A stretch of 64,000 nucleotides of DNA from Macrophomina tecta. Its lineage: Eukaryota; Ascomycota; Dothideomycetes; Botryosphaeriales; Botryosphaeriaceae. Position numbers and translations under genes: made by a program. Of this stretch, positions 35,256-46,805 are shown in pieces; position 1 is the stretch's first letter, and each line of letters begins with the position of its first letter. The notes beneath the pieces are model-generated. The model was not told the DNA's origin, did no database searches, and saw nothing but the letters and a program-made list of their open reading frames with translations. The stretch is taken from assembly GCA_024180945.1 (NCBI GenBank), contig JAKSGN010000043.1, forward strand, positions 1,426,001 to 1,490,000, given 5' to 3'.

Positions 35256-36151
35256 ATGTCTGCCACGCTGCTCCGCAACTCCGCTGCCCGCTCTGCCCTG
35301 CGCGCCGCTGGCTCGGCCTCTTCCCGCCGTGCTGGTCTCGCTGGCACCAGCTTCGTGCGCACCAAGGCCACCCTGCCCGACCTTGCCTGTACGTCCCTCC
35401 CCATCAGAACGGCTCGTCTGCATCAATTGAGCTATGTGAGCATCGCACTGACGCCTGCCCAACCGCAGATGACTACGGCGCGCTGGAGCCGGCCGTGTCC
35501 GGCAAGATCATGGAGCTTCACCACAAGAACCATCACAACACCTACGTGACCTCGTACAACAACTTCTCCGAGCAGCTGGCCGAGGCCAAGGCCAAGGATG
35601 ATGTTGCGGCCCAGATTGCCTTGCAGCCGCTCATCAACTTCCACGGAGGTGAGTGAACAGCCCGGCAAAAGCGAGGTGGGGGGGAATCTGCGCACAGATG
35701 CGGATGGGCCCAATCACGTCTTCACCGATGACGAGCAACGAGCGATTGCTGATGAGCTGCTTCTCCAGGTGGTCACATCAACCACACCCTCTTCTGGGAG
35801 AACCTCGCACCCAAGTCGCAGGGCGGCGGCGAGCCTCCGTCGGGCGCCCTCTCCAAGAAGATCAACGAGAGCTACGGCAGCTTTGACGCCTTCAAGGAGA
35901 AGTTCAATACCGCCCTCGCTGGCATCCAGGGCAGCGGTTGGGCGTGGCTCGTCCAAGACGTCCAGACCGGCAACATTGGTATCAAGACCTACCAGAACCA
36001 GGACCCCGTCGTCGGCCAGTTCCGCCCCATCCTCGGTGTCGATGCGTGGGAGCACGCATACTACCTCCAGTACCAGAACAGGAAGGCCGAATATTTCAAG
36101 GCGATCTGGGAGGTCATCAACTGGAAGGCGGCTGAGAAGCGTCTCAAGTAA
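35256..36151 (+). CDS. SOD2: Manganese superoxide dismutase, mitochondrial
   Basis: Three exons (35256-35388, 35469-35648, 35769-36151), 231 aa. The Arg/Ala/Ser-rich first ~35 residues are a matrix-targeting presequence. The mature part starts near ATLPDLAYDYGALEP. Metal ligands are His62 (IMELHHKNHH), His110 (GHINHTLFW), Asp196 and His200 (VDAWEHAYY). GGGE and GSGWAWL fit the Fe/Mn-SOD family, and the mitochondrial presequence with Mn-type context supports Mn use. It converts superoxide to peroxide and oxygen in the matrix. Codon bias is strong, as in highly expressed genes. It is divergent from the SidL-like gene. Confidence 0.96.
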
Positions 36152-36859
36152 ACGGGTCCTCGAGGGAGCGTGGATTTTACGACAGATGAACGTGAGCCGA
36201 CCGGATTGAAAAGGTCGCATCGGGTGTACAGCGTAGCGTTGGAATGTAATGGCCATGTATTTCCCAAGCCATGAATGCACATCTGTGCCGTGAATCCCCA
36301 CACTCCGTCCCTCCCTCCACGTGTACGCACGTGGCTTGAGTCTGTGTCCCGGCTGGGCACTGCAAGTCAGCCCGAACGCATGGGGAGCCAGTGGACTCTG
36401 GGCGTGGGCGGCATGCATGCATGAAGGTTTCAGAGACGAATACACCGAGTCGCCACGCCAGGGACCTCAGGGTGACGGGGATTCCGTTGCATGGTTGCCA
36501 CGAGGCGAGGCAAGAGGCGGCGGATGCGGTCCAGATAAGCTCGCAATCAGTCCACTCCGCGTGCCTATGGTAAGCTTCTGAGGTGCGATGACTCGAGATC
36601 ATACGATATATACCCTCGGCGCGCGGGAGCAGAGCGAATGGGATTGTGAGGCGGAGAATTCTCGTAGGGCTCCTCCGCGCCGGCGTTCTGGGTGCGGTTC
36701 CGCGCACTGACATCAGTTCCCCGCGCCCTGTGCAGGTCTCGAGCGACTGCATCCACTGTCTGCACCCTTCCCCGACCCTGTTTTTAGCCTAGCCCTTCGC
36801 AGCCCTCGCTGAAAATTCCCCCCAAAATCCCACCCTACCATCGCTACCTCCCAAACCAG
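36152..36859. other. Intergenic between SOD2 and DUF gene
   Basis: About 700 bp holding the SOD2 3' UTR and the next promoter. No gene seen. Confidence 0.5.
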
Positions 36860-37955
36860 ATGTCGGCTCAGGAACAGCCCGCCGTCGTCGAGCCCGTGCC
36901 CGCTCCTGTCGATTCCGCCAGACCCACCCTCGCACCACGCCCGCATTCCACCAGAAACACGACCAAGCCCGCCATGGCTGCACCCTCGACCGGGTCGCCT
37001 CTGCGCGAGGTCCGGACGGAAAGGCGGCAGAAGAAGGATTACTTTCCATTCATGGAACTACCATCAGGTGAGACGCGCTGCCGCTGTTCCCTGTCGCCGC
37101 CGTTGTTGCTTACAGGTCCTCCCAGAACTGCGCCTTGAGATTTACCGCATGGCGCTCTCCCGCCCGAAGCCTATCCTCCTCCACATGCCCCGCCCGTCGG
37201 AAAAGGAGCACCAGCAGAAACAAGGCGACTTCCTGTGGGAGGCGTCAGAGTCCGACTCCGACGCGCCCGAAGCCCGTCCGCCCGAGAACAACCACTCGCC
37301 AGACCCCCAGACCCTGCGCGACGAGGCCCGCCGCCACGTCGCCGCACGCCATTCCGAGTCCAAAAAGCAGCTCCCAAGCGGCGAGCATGGCATCAACACC
37401 GATCCACTTGTGCCTGCCCTCCTCCGCGTCTCGCAACTCATCTACCGCGAAGCCCGTCCCGTCCTTTACTCCGATAACGAACTCGTACTACACTTGCCAA
37501 GCGCCCTCTGCACGCTCTCGCAGCTCCACCAACGGAGTCGTAGTCTGATCAAACATGTCAGGCTCGCGATACCAACACATCACGATATTTTGGAGGGGTT
37601 CGCGGACTTGGTCCGTCTTGGATTGCGGTACTGCTGGGGCTTGAAGACCTTTACGATCAGTCTACCGGACATGTTCCCCGAAGAACGCCACGTCCCCTCG
37701 AGTACGACAAATGTTTACGCGAACGCTTTCCACATCTTGCGGTGGCTGCCGAAGAACACGGTTGTACGGTTGGAGGGTAATGTACACGAGGAAATCCGCA
37801 AGGTTGTGGAGGAGAACGGCCGGTTGTCAGGGATGCTGAGCGAGGTGGGTGTCCAAGACCATTGAGCCCTTCAACAAGAACCCTACGCTGACAGACAATT
37901 CCCGCTGCAGAAAGAATACCTCCGCCGGCAACACCAAATGCCTGACCGCCGGTGA
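36860..37955 (+). CDS. Fungal LPxELRxxIY-domain protein (DUF7730/F-box-like), function unknown
   Basis: Three exons (36860-37067, 37126-37844, 37911-37955), 323 aa. The splice at 37126 rebuilds FMELPSELRLEIYRMAL, the hallmark of a very common fungal domain related in look to F-box starts. ALLRVSQLIYREARPVLYSDNEL, its usual second motif, follows. Between them is a charged insert. The N-terminal 60 residues are Pro/Ala-rich and disordered. The last exon adds KEYLRRQHQMPDRR; reading through intron 2 would end after a few residues. Function is unknown; F-box-type protein interaction is often suggested but not shown. Confidence 0.8.
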
Positions 37956-38932
37956 AGACGGCGCTCCTGTCTGTTGTACGGCGCATCCATGCTAGCGGAA
38001 GCGGAAAGCGAATGACTTGATGAGTTTGGATAAGGTTATCGGCGTTGAAAATGGGCTGATTGTCTCGCCATCATGGGCAAATGCATGACTCGGCCACTTT
38101 TTGGCTGTTGGGTTATTATTTGGAGTTTGGGATTGGATAAGATTACAACGTGCCGGAGAGCCGCCCACCTACTGATTCTTGCATATATTGATCCTGGCTA
38201 CAGACAAGCTCAGACTGCAAAAGTTGATAGCGACAATCAAAGAAAAAAGGCGCCTAGACTTGCAGCTACGACCAGGTTTGGAGCCTACTTCGTCGTCCTC
38301 ACATGAGCGAACCCCGCAATTTCGCTGGAGACGGTGTCTGTCAGGGTAGCATTCAATGGGAGACCACTGCCATGGTTTCCAAATCGGTCCGAGCTTCGTT
38401 TGAAATCAAGCTTATTCGGTCAAACACCGTTAACCACGTAGCTGGTGGTGGTCTACCGAAGTCCGCAGGCAGCAGGCCCGACGACATGCGGCGGTCGGAA
38501 GAGGCGGAGGTCCGTGGCCGATGGGCGGCGCGCAATGACGCTATCGATCCCCAAGCAGCCGTCTCGATCCCAGCACAAAGTCATCCTCCAGGCACGCATG
38601 TGAAGGAGCCGCGCCCTGGCCTTGGCGGGGCTCCATTTGCACCAACACCGAGCTGTTGAATCATCAGTCTTCACCTGCAACGCCCGCTCGGGCTTTCAAA
38701 CTCTCCGGCAGCGCCGGATGATCCAGCTATAAGGCCTATGCAGTGCAGCCCACGATTCAAGGAGCCAGGAGTCCCAATGCACGCGACTCTCATTCTTTAG
38801 CTACTGCCGCAAATACAACATTCCTGCGCTCCGGTACGCTACCACTCGATCTGCAACTGGGAGCGCCTCGAATCCGCTCCACGCCTCCATTGTCCCACTG
38901 TCTTGAGGCTTCTACATCGCACACGCGCGAAT
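37956..38932. other. Intergenic upstream of DUF1295 gene
   Basis: Nearly 1 kb. A 118-codon plus ORF at 38303-38659 has no recognisable domain and is probably chance. Confidence 0.5.
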
Positions 38933-40034
38933 ATGCCGCTCCTACCTACGCTGCTGCACGCGACAGCCTTCAAAACGCCCCTCCTACGCACACTTGTTCC
39001 AACCATTGCTCTAGCATACGGTATCCAGGCAGCCGTCGCCGTCCCATCCATCGCCGCCCAAAGCGAGCGCTTCTACGATGCTAGTGGGAGCATCACATAC
39101 CTCGCCTGCACGGGCGTGAGCTTGGTCCTCCCCGTCCTGCGCGCAAGGTACGCGGCGGGAACGCTGGGTACGAATGGGCTTCTAGCGGAGGTGTTGCGGG
39201 GGCGCGACTGGAGACAACTGGCGCTGAGCGCAGCCGTGAGCATCTGGGCCGTCAGACGTACGCATTACCCTATCTTCTCGGCGCAAGGCCGAAATGTCCC
39301 GCGAAATAGGCTTGCTAACATTGCGACTAATGGCCCTGTGCAGTGGGATCCTTCCTCCTCAAGCGCATCACGGCCGAGAACGGACAGGACTCCCGCTTCG
39401 ACAGCATCCGCGTCTCGCCGCCCAAGTTCCTCGGCGCCTTTATGGCGCAGGCCACCTGGGTCTCGCTGTGCGCCCTGCCCGTCGTCCTGCTCAACTCGCT
39501 CCCCGCCGGCTCCTTTGCCGCCCTCGGCCCGCTCGTCTTGACCGATGTCATCGGCCTCGCGCTGTACGTCTTCGGCATCGTGTTCGAGGCCACTGCCGAC
39601 AGGCAGAAGAGCCAGTGGATGGAGGAGAAGAAGGAGAAGAAGCACGAGGAGGACTTCTTGACGAGGGGCCTGTGGTCCAAGAGCAGGCACCCGAACTACT
39701 TTGGCGAGATCACGCTGTGGAGCGGCATCGCGGTTGCGGCCAGCGGCGTTGTGGCGAGCACGGCGGGGTTGAGCGGGCTGGGGTTGAGTGCGGGGCTGGT
39801 GGGAAAGTTGGGTGCTGCGAGTATGTGTGCAGTGAGCCCGGCGTTTGTTGCCTTCTTGCTGTTGAAGGTATGTAGCTCTCGGGAGTCTCGAGGTGGTGTG
39901 GGCGTTGCTGACTGGTGCAGGTTTCGGGTATTCCACTCAGTGAGAACAAGTACGACAAGAGGTATGGTGATCGCAAGGATTACCAGGAATGGAAGAGGAA
40001 CACGCCGATGCTGTTCCCAAAGTTCTTTGGTTGA
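38933..40034 (+). CDS. DUF1295 membrane protein (steroid 5-alpha-reductase-like fold)
   Basis: Three exons (38933-39257, 39344-39867, 39921-40034), 320 aa. It starts MPLLPTLLHATAF. Five to seven hydrophobic segments are visible. The C-terminal half has the family signature GLWSKSRHPNYFGEITLWSG, which in isoprenylcysteine methyltransferases and sterol/steroid reductases lies at the NADPH- or SAM-binding end. The final exon gives VSGIPLSENKYDKRYGD and WKRNTPMLFPKFFG, also conserved. Fungal members are widespread and mostly uncharacterised, so the substrate is unknown; reduction of a lipid double bond is a family-level inference. Confidence 0.88.
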
Positions 40035-40978
40035 ACGAATGGGAGCGAAGCACCAATGGCAGCATTGCGAAGAGATAGAGGAGAATGACAAGTGTTATAT
40101 AACCCATCTCCTCTGGTGAAGATTGTGCGAGAATGCGAGGGTGCTGTTGAGTACAAGCGAAGCTCACTCGCTTGGAGTTGAAAGCAAACATCCGAGCGCG
40201 AATGCGACCAAAAAGTCCGAATACTGTTGGCTGTATGGAAACTTCGACCGCTCGTAGGTCATCATCACTAGTCGAATATCCTGGGATTTTCTAGTGCTCC
40301 TAAGGTCCTAGCGCATTCTCGGAGAGCGATGCGCCATCCGCCCTCCAGTACTCCCCATAGTCACAGCCGGAAAATACAGGAAGCATTGCTGAGCAGGCGG
40401 TAGTGATGCTCGTGCCTCTGGAGTTGAAGTAATCGTCTGGACACCGGCGTGACTGACAACCCCAGCAACGAAGGCTTTAGCTGCCTCTAGTCTATGCCTG
40501 TATTGGCATTTTGCAATCCTCTGCAACGCTGTATCTTTGACTATATTGCTTACGAGGCCGGCGTAATGAACGTGCGTTGCACATCCTGAGTGGAATGGGG
40601 CATCCGGAGAAGCATGTTAGCGAACCGGAAGGACAAATGCTTCAACTTCGGATGAGTTCTCAACTTCAAGTCTCATATATTCAGCATGTCACGAGGTATA
40701 AATCCGTATTAGCTCTCGATTACCCGCCCCATAACCGCTTTCCATTTTGGTTCCTCCATCCTTTCGCAGCTAATCAGCCGATCAACTTGTTGTGAAATGA
40801 CCCATTTTTGAACGCCAGATGTAGAAGAAATGAAGTTTTTCGTGCTTTCGCTCCCCTTCTTTCCTACCGAAAGATATGCACGCGGTGGAGAAAGTGGGCA
40901 ATTTTGAATAAATGGGGCAAGTGGCTTTCTGGGGTTGTGGGGTCATCCTCTGCCAATCGTGATGACAACACCGTTTCT
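40035..40978. other. Convergent intergenic region with element D
   Basis: About 940 bp between convergent stops, with element D at 40417-40489. No other gene. Confidence 0.5.
40417..40489. repeat. MITE-like inverted-repeat element D
   Basis: The left arm TCTGGAGTTGAAGTAATCG then TCTGGACACC matches the family consensus closely. The right arm is more decayed; in reverse it reads GAGGCAGCTAAAG, like the right arm of element B. Confidence 0.45.
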
Positions 40979-43900
40979 TCAAACCTGGGTTGGGGCATTC
41001 AATCCCTCACACTCCTGAATCAAGCTTTGGATGGTCGTGATTTTTTCCAGCCAGCCAGGGTGTCGTTGCATCAGCTTATGGCGAAGAGCCTTGGCCTCAG
41101 GCGCATCGCTCTGCTCGGTCTTGAAGAGGCGCATGAAAATGTCGTGGAACGCTTTGAAGATTTCCCGTATCTGGTCCGAGAACTCCTGCGTATGCTGTTG
41201 AATCAGCTTCTGTGCATCCTTCTTGGCCTTGTCGTGGATGCTATTCCAAGGACCCTTCACACCCTTTTCCGCAAGCTTGTCTTTCAGAGTTTCCAGCCTT
41301 TTTTTGCGTACATCCTGGCCTGTCATGGCAGCGCAAGATTGGTACGTCTCTTCTAGACTCTGTATAAGGTAGCATTGATCTGATTCCGCCGTAGATGTGA
41401 TTGAGGCCTTTATGAGTCTACAATGGTCAGTCACCGGCAGAAGAATATGGAAGGATCGCTTACGAGAACTCCTTCTCGACTGTCTCTGCTCTGAGCTTGC
41501 ACTCCTCATCGAGCCGATCAATATGTAAACGAAGCTGATCAAAGAAGGGTCTCAGGACCCCCTTGGACGGACCTGCTTCATCTAGAACAGGTTAGTAATT
41601 GCATACAGCAAAATGTACTCGTAGGGCGAATTACCTTCGAGCTTCTGAATCAACGACTGGAGAGTTCCCACAATCTTCTCTGATAAGTTGCGGCTGAGGC
41701 CCTCGCTGAGATCATCCCAGCGACGCAAATCTTTCTCGAGGTCCTTGACGAGGGGCTCAAGAATCCGGGCGTTCCAGTCGTGTCGTCCCACCTTTTTCGT
41801 GCTCCACTTACCCTTGTGCTTAAAAAATGCTTTTTGGGTCACTAGAAGCATATATCAGTGCATCAGACCGGCAATAAATTCCTTTGAAGGCCTACCACTG
41901 GTCCACTAGCAGGATTAAACGTTAGCAGAGAAGTAATCCAGTCAGGAGGTATATTGTCTCACCATGGAATACTCGGCAAGATTCTCCTTCGCTGTAGCGG
42001 AGTATGCAGCTTTGCTTTTAGCCATTTCTTTGAAGAAGGTTAGTTAAATTCCTCACAAAATTCTAACTTTGTACTTACTCATCTTGCCCAGGGTGCCTAC
42101 GATCTCAGCCATCAAGAAGTTTTTGAAGACCTGCGAGATATCCTGCGAGATCGGCTATTTCGACATTAACTTCAACATTCGTAAAACGAGAATCAGCCAT
42201 TTACCTCGTATGCCTCCATCAGAATCCTCTCTAATTGCTCCCTCCTCTTTACCCGGGATATAGAGCAAGTCATCGCCAAGCTGTTGATGAGCGATGGGAG
42301 TTTGAACTTGACGTGATGCTTGAAAGCTACCATCTTGCGTTGAGCTGGTAGCGCGTAGATGTACGCCCGAAGCCTGGGGATTTCTGTTGCTTCGATGCTC
42401 ATCTTCGGTACATGGTCTTGATCGTAGCCAACAACGTGCGCCATATACTCGCTGTTGGACACGCAGAAGACCGGAAGAATTTCCTTCTTCATCATGTTGT
42501 AATGCTTATGCACCAAGAATTTCCGGACTTTCTGGTTCCTGATCGTCCTGCAAATCTCCAATGATCGAGATTCCTTTGCCAGCTTCTTGGCCCTGTTGAG
42601 CAAATGAGTTCGATGAATCTTCAGGAAAAGTTGAAGCAGGGATCCGGGCTGGGAAAATTCCGAAAAACCGTGCACTTACCTGAGTTCGTCCGCGTGGGTA
42701 TCTAATTCGTCCAACATGTCGAAGTCTTTGCTTGCTTTGGCCTGATCTTTCTTCAACTTTATGCTCTCCAGCTCCAAAGCCAACATGTCGAGCTCATCCT
42801 TCAGCGCTGACAGCTCTCGGACATGACTAGGGCTAGAACTCTGCATGGACATGTACTTGTTTGGGCAATGGTTTATGCACTTGAGGAGAAGTCAGCCAAA
42901 ATCCCGAATAGGAAAGTTAGAGATTAGAATTACATCCGCGTGAGTCGCGACCATGAAGATGTTGGGCCCACGCTTGCGCTTGTAGGCCTCAACGAGCGAT
43001 CGATGTGTAGATGCATCTGTCTGGGCTCGCTCGATTCTGGCCACCACACCCGTGTGGTCCACGCCGCTCATGTACATCTTCGTTGCCTGGATTCGCGTCT
43101 GATTGACATCGTTGGTCCCCGGTAAATCCGCAAGAACGATGTCCTGGGAAAGGATCTCGCAATCGATAAACGTCCTGAAACAAGAAAAAGGCAGTAATGA
43201 AGAATCAATACGCATAAAAACTGGGCAGACAAACCTGACAATTTTGACCAACGGCCACGGTGAGGGGCGTTCGCCGTTGACGTGCTGGAGAAATGGCGCA
43301 ACCTCTTCCTGAAGAAGGTCCGGAGTAGGTGCTGTTATGGTGTACTTGCCGGAGTCTACACCAAGATTCTGGAAAAGGGCATCCAGCCAGACCTTCAGCT
43401 GGCTGATGATGCGCGGATCGCCGCGCATCTTTGCTGTGGACAGAAACTTCTTCGTGGTTTCGAGATCCTTGCACTCATCTCTGTTCGAGAACAGCGAGAA
43501 TATGGCGTCCGCAGCAGTGGCTGAACCTTGGCCTGCCGCGATCTCATCATCGACATCACTCTCGCCTTCGGCATAATCCTCGTCGCCCTCTTCTTCATCG
43601 CCGCCAACACCTGACTTCCGTGTATCCCAAAAATCAGAGACCCAGGACCTTAGCGCAGCGTCCCTTGCGACTGGACTCAGGAAAATGACTTCCGCCTCAA
43701 AAGGTGTCTGCTGTGATGGGCGGGGCTTCCGGAACTCCTGCACAACAGCCGTGCAAGCCTCCCCAACATCACCCTCCACCCACTGTCAGCGACGGGAGAT
43801 TTTATCTTGGGATATATTTGTTAAAGGTGAACTCACGCATGGTGCAATTCCATCGTAGCCGAGAATGGAGTTGATGAGGCTGGACTTCCCTGTACCTGAA

Positions 43901-44518
43901 TCGCCCTTTAAGCCAATCTTCACTTCGGCGGCGTAGCTGATCCGCTGAGCTTTGACAGCCATCTCGCGGAGGTATTCGAAATCCTCGTCACTATAATCAC
44001 ACTGCGAGACGATTTCGAGAATTTCGCCGGGTATCTGTAGAGCAAGTTCCTCGGCGGCCAGAAAATTTGGGTGATTGATAGCCGTCTGTGGTAATGCTTC
44101 GTTGTTAGGATCGCACTTTGACGGACCTCTGTTTTTGATAGGACCCTCTCCACGAGACATAGAGGTGAAATCTGAACGGGAGAGTCAGCAAAACCGTTTG
44201 GAAACCTTGTTTAGATTGTCCTCGCATACTGCGCTTCTGTGAAAAGCCATCTGAGGTTTCAGACGGTGAAGATAGGAATGGACTCTGCAAGTTCCTCATC
44301 CTCAATTCGAGGCGTGGAGGCGTGGAATCAATGGAGTAAGGAGCAGGCGGGGAGTTCTGCGTTGGAATCAACGGCTCGCCTTGCGAATCCGGCTCACTCT
44401 TGACGCTGGTGGGGATTTCTTCAGGAAGTTCACCGAACATCTTGAGTTCCGTAGGCGGAGGTGAGGTGCGGAATGCCCGCGGGAATGGTATAGGCATTGG
44501 ATAGTCATGACCCTGCAT
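40979..44518 (-). CDS. SLIP-GC / dynamin-like large GTPase
   Basis: Twelve exons: 44518-44230, 44171-43837, 43782-43235, 43174-42934, 42879-42680, 42592-42205, 42142-42079, 42027-41963, 41905-41896, 41841-41635, 41581-41464 and 41417-40979, giving 967 aa. The G domain has the P-loop GDSGTGKSSLIN (residues 186-197), switch G3 DLPGTND (from Asp407) and a G4-like ATHAD. Between G1 and G3 is a long acidic insert. The C-terminal ~500 residues are charged and helical, with heptad-rich stretches (LALELESIKLKKDQ, WLEKITTIQSLIQ). The architecture fits the nuclear GTPase SLIP-GC-like group of dynamin relatives, which is multiplied in some ascomycetes; its function in fungi is unknown. Exon 9 is a 10-nt microexon. 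Family-repeat elements lie on both flanks. Confidence 0.85.
41896..41905 (-). other. 10-nt microexon of the SLIP-GC-like gene
   Basis: TGGACCAGTG between an AG acceptor and a GTAGGC donor. Including it keeps the frame from ...EYSM through WTSV to TQKAFFKHKG. Without it the upstream and downstream reading frames do not join. Confidence 0.65.
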
Positions 44519-44933
44519 GGCGAACTTCAGTGAGAGCAGGATCAAGGTCAGCATGGGCCCATTGGATGAAGGCAAGATGAGGCATACCTTGATGCAGATG
44601 AAAACGTGAAAATGCTGGATGCTCTGTTCTGTGGCTTGCCGTGCGAGGTAGACGGGCAGGTGAGAAGAGATGGAAGAGAGGAAAGCCTCGCTTCTGTGTA
44701 GTGGCTGTGGAAGAGGAAGAGGAGAAGGAGGAGGCCAGAGATTGAGCAGTGAGTTTATGAACGACGCTTTTGGACCCTGTGCCCAATCGGATCAAGTGGC
44801 TCAGACTGGCTGAAGAGGAAGGAGCAGATAGTCAATGGGACGGAAGTAGCATGAAAAGGAAAGAACAGCGCTAGAATCTTACGGGAAAGCCAAGTGAGTG
44901 GTAAAACCAAATATGGATTTTGTTAATCGCACC

Positions 44934-45007
44934 CGGGGTTAAAGACATTGTCCGGACGTGAGTGTCAGAGAATTCGAGAGTTACCCGTCCAGATGATTAC
45001 ACCAATT
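44934..45007. repeat. MITE-like inverted-repeat element E
   Basis: The left arm CGGGGTTAAAGACATTG runs into TCCGGACGTG. The right arm in reverse reads AATTGGTGTAATCATC then TGGACGGG. The element is imperfect and shares the NTCCGGACG core. Confidence 0.45.
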
Positions 45008-45261
45008 AAGCATGGCTTATTCACATCTGGCTCAATTGCAATATCGCCGATATCCGCATAGTATGAGCTATGTTACGTTTGGCATTAGATACACTTATCT
45101 GAGACCTAAGTGGAAGAGACCATCTGGACGCAAATGTGAGGAAAAATCACGGCTACATAGCCATCGGGATCCCTTCTTCGGCTGGCCGCTGCTCATGGGT
45201 AGCAGGAGCGGACTCGGAAGGACATAGCACACTAACTTCATCCTTCTTCATATGGATCCAA

Positions 45262-45352
45262 TCTGGCATTAAAGGGATTATCCGGACGTAGGTCTTAAGA
45301 AAGTAAGGCCACGTGGGTATGCAAAAGACCACTTTCACCGATTACAATCCAT
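45262..45352. repeat. MITE-like inverted-repeat element F
   Basis: The left arm TCTGGCATTAAAGGGATTA runs into TCCGGACGTAGG and is nearly the same as the left arm of element E. The right arm is weak: in reverse, ATGGATTGTAATCGGTG. Confidence 0.4.
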
Positions 45353-45458
45353 ATGTGGCTTGGGACGACATCATTAACCAGGAGGGAAACGTTGGGAGGC
45401 CAAGAGAACTACTCGAATAGAACCGGAGCTGGTGAAACTGTCTGGAAGTCTATATACT

Positions 45459-46324
45459 CTACGATGCCGGCTTCGGAGGATATAAAATGCCCGTCTTCGG
45501 GCAATTACTCCCGTAAGTGGTGTTCGTAGGGACATAGTACCCACCCTTGACCCTGCCAGCCAAATGATGATAGTACCAGACCTCGCTCAGAGAGCCATTC
45601 GTGCAGCCGATGTGCGGCAGATACCCTCCCGTCGCCTTAATGAAGCAGGCCTCGACATCTGCCAGTGCGTATGTGGTGTTGCTCGCGGGGACTATACCGC
45701 AAGAAGCCAGATAGTCCTGAGTAGGCAGTTGCTTGTGGAGGAAAACAACTTCTTGAAGGAACTCAATGAGCTCGAGCTCAGGCGTGTAGTGTGCGTAGCA
45801 GGAAGGACGCAGAGTGGTCATGCAGGTGCCGTGTTTGCTCCACTCATGCTCCCAAAGTTCTTCGTCCGTGCCGTTGGAGGTGGTGATGACAGGGTCATTC
45901 TAGATTTTTGTATCAGCATGGGGCTCTCTGTACACCAGAAGATGAGGAGACGCACCTTCCAATTCTCCCTCATATAGTCCAGCAGGCTGGTGTGGCGGTG
46001 CTCCTCCAAGGTAGAAGCAATATCGACGTAGTCCCTCGAAGCATCGCAGGAAGAAGGGTAGCTTCCATTACAGTAGTCGTTCCAGAGACCATGGATGGTC
46101 CAGGTATTCTCAGGGCCGCCGGCGACGTTGGAGTACAGCTGTGTGAGGAGCAAGAGACCACCGGGAGACTCAACGCAGCAGGCATCAGTGGTCAAGCTCT
46201 CGGGCGAGCAAGACAGCACATTCAAGTCATGCCTGGAGCAATTGCCATTGAAGGGCGAGTGCAAGCTCGCGGCGGCGAGAGACAGGGAGGCAGCTGCGCC
46301 CAGGATCAGACGGGGGACGAGCAT
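45459..46324 (-). CDS. Secreted ribonuclease T2
   Basis: Two exons (46324-45956 and 45899-45459), 269 aa. A signal peptide (MLVPRLILGAAASLSLAAAS) is followed by the RNase T2 fold. Active-site box CAS I is WTIHGLWND with His78; CAS II, completed after the intron, is WEHEWSKHGTC with Glu142 and His146. Cysteine spacing (CCVES, CNGSYPSSC, CFIKATGGYLPHIGC) is typical. The family cleaves single-stranded RNA non-specifically, with cyclic phosphate intermediates. Fungal members are secreted or vacuolar and serve in nutrient scavenging, and some act in host interaction. A TATAAG element lies about 57 nt upstream of the ATG. Divergent from the SET gene. Confidence 0.95.
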
Positions 46325-46805
46325 GGCGGAGAGAGCGTGCGGTGAGGAGCGGAGAGAGCCATTGTTGTACCTGGCTGGCTTATAAGCATTGTCTGTCGGG
46401 ATTCGCCGCTGGAAGTGCCGACGGCGATCAGGTACTATGAGGCGTTCGGAGGGGAGCGGTGGGCGGCGAGATGAAGCTGAGGACCTGCTTGTTTGGGAAT
46501 TGGTGGCCGGCGATAGCAAACAGACGCAGGCCCGTGCGTTGATGTCATAGCCGAAGATTCTGCTCCCGGACCTTCTGCAACACCGTGAAGCCGCCCACGA
46601 GCCAGCATGGCCGATACTAATTGGAGCAGACTTCTTCTCCTCCAACAAACCATCTGCCGGCCTGATATTTCTGGACCAATTGCTGCTGCTGGTGGGATTC
46701 TCCTGGCTGATTGAAACGTCACCATTTCTGTTCTGGCAACCCCACACTCCAGTTCAAGCAATACACTCGGGCTTGGTTTAGGGCCGCTGCAGTGCGAGTA
46801 ACATC
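46325..46805. promoter_or_regulatory. Divergent promoter, RNase T2 / SET protein
   Basis: 481 bp between start codons; TATAAG on the minus strand near 46380-46388. No extra gene. Confidence 0.5.

Larger units (their letters stand above)
44519..45458. other. Promoter of the GTPase and repeat-bearing spacer
   Basis: AT-richer spacer holding elements E and F and possibly a further decayed fragment near 45079. No gene. Confidence 0.5.

Noticed and set aside
27153..36151. Siderophore or secondary-metabolite gene cluster around the SidL-like gene
   Set aside because: No NRPS, PKS, ornithine monooxygenase or siderophore transporter in the window; neighbours are housekeeping.
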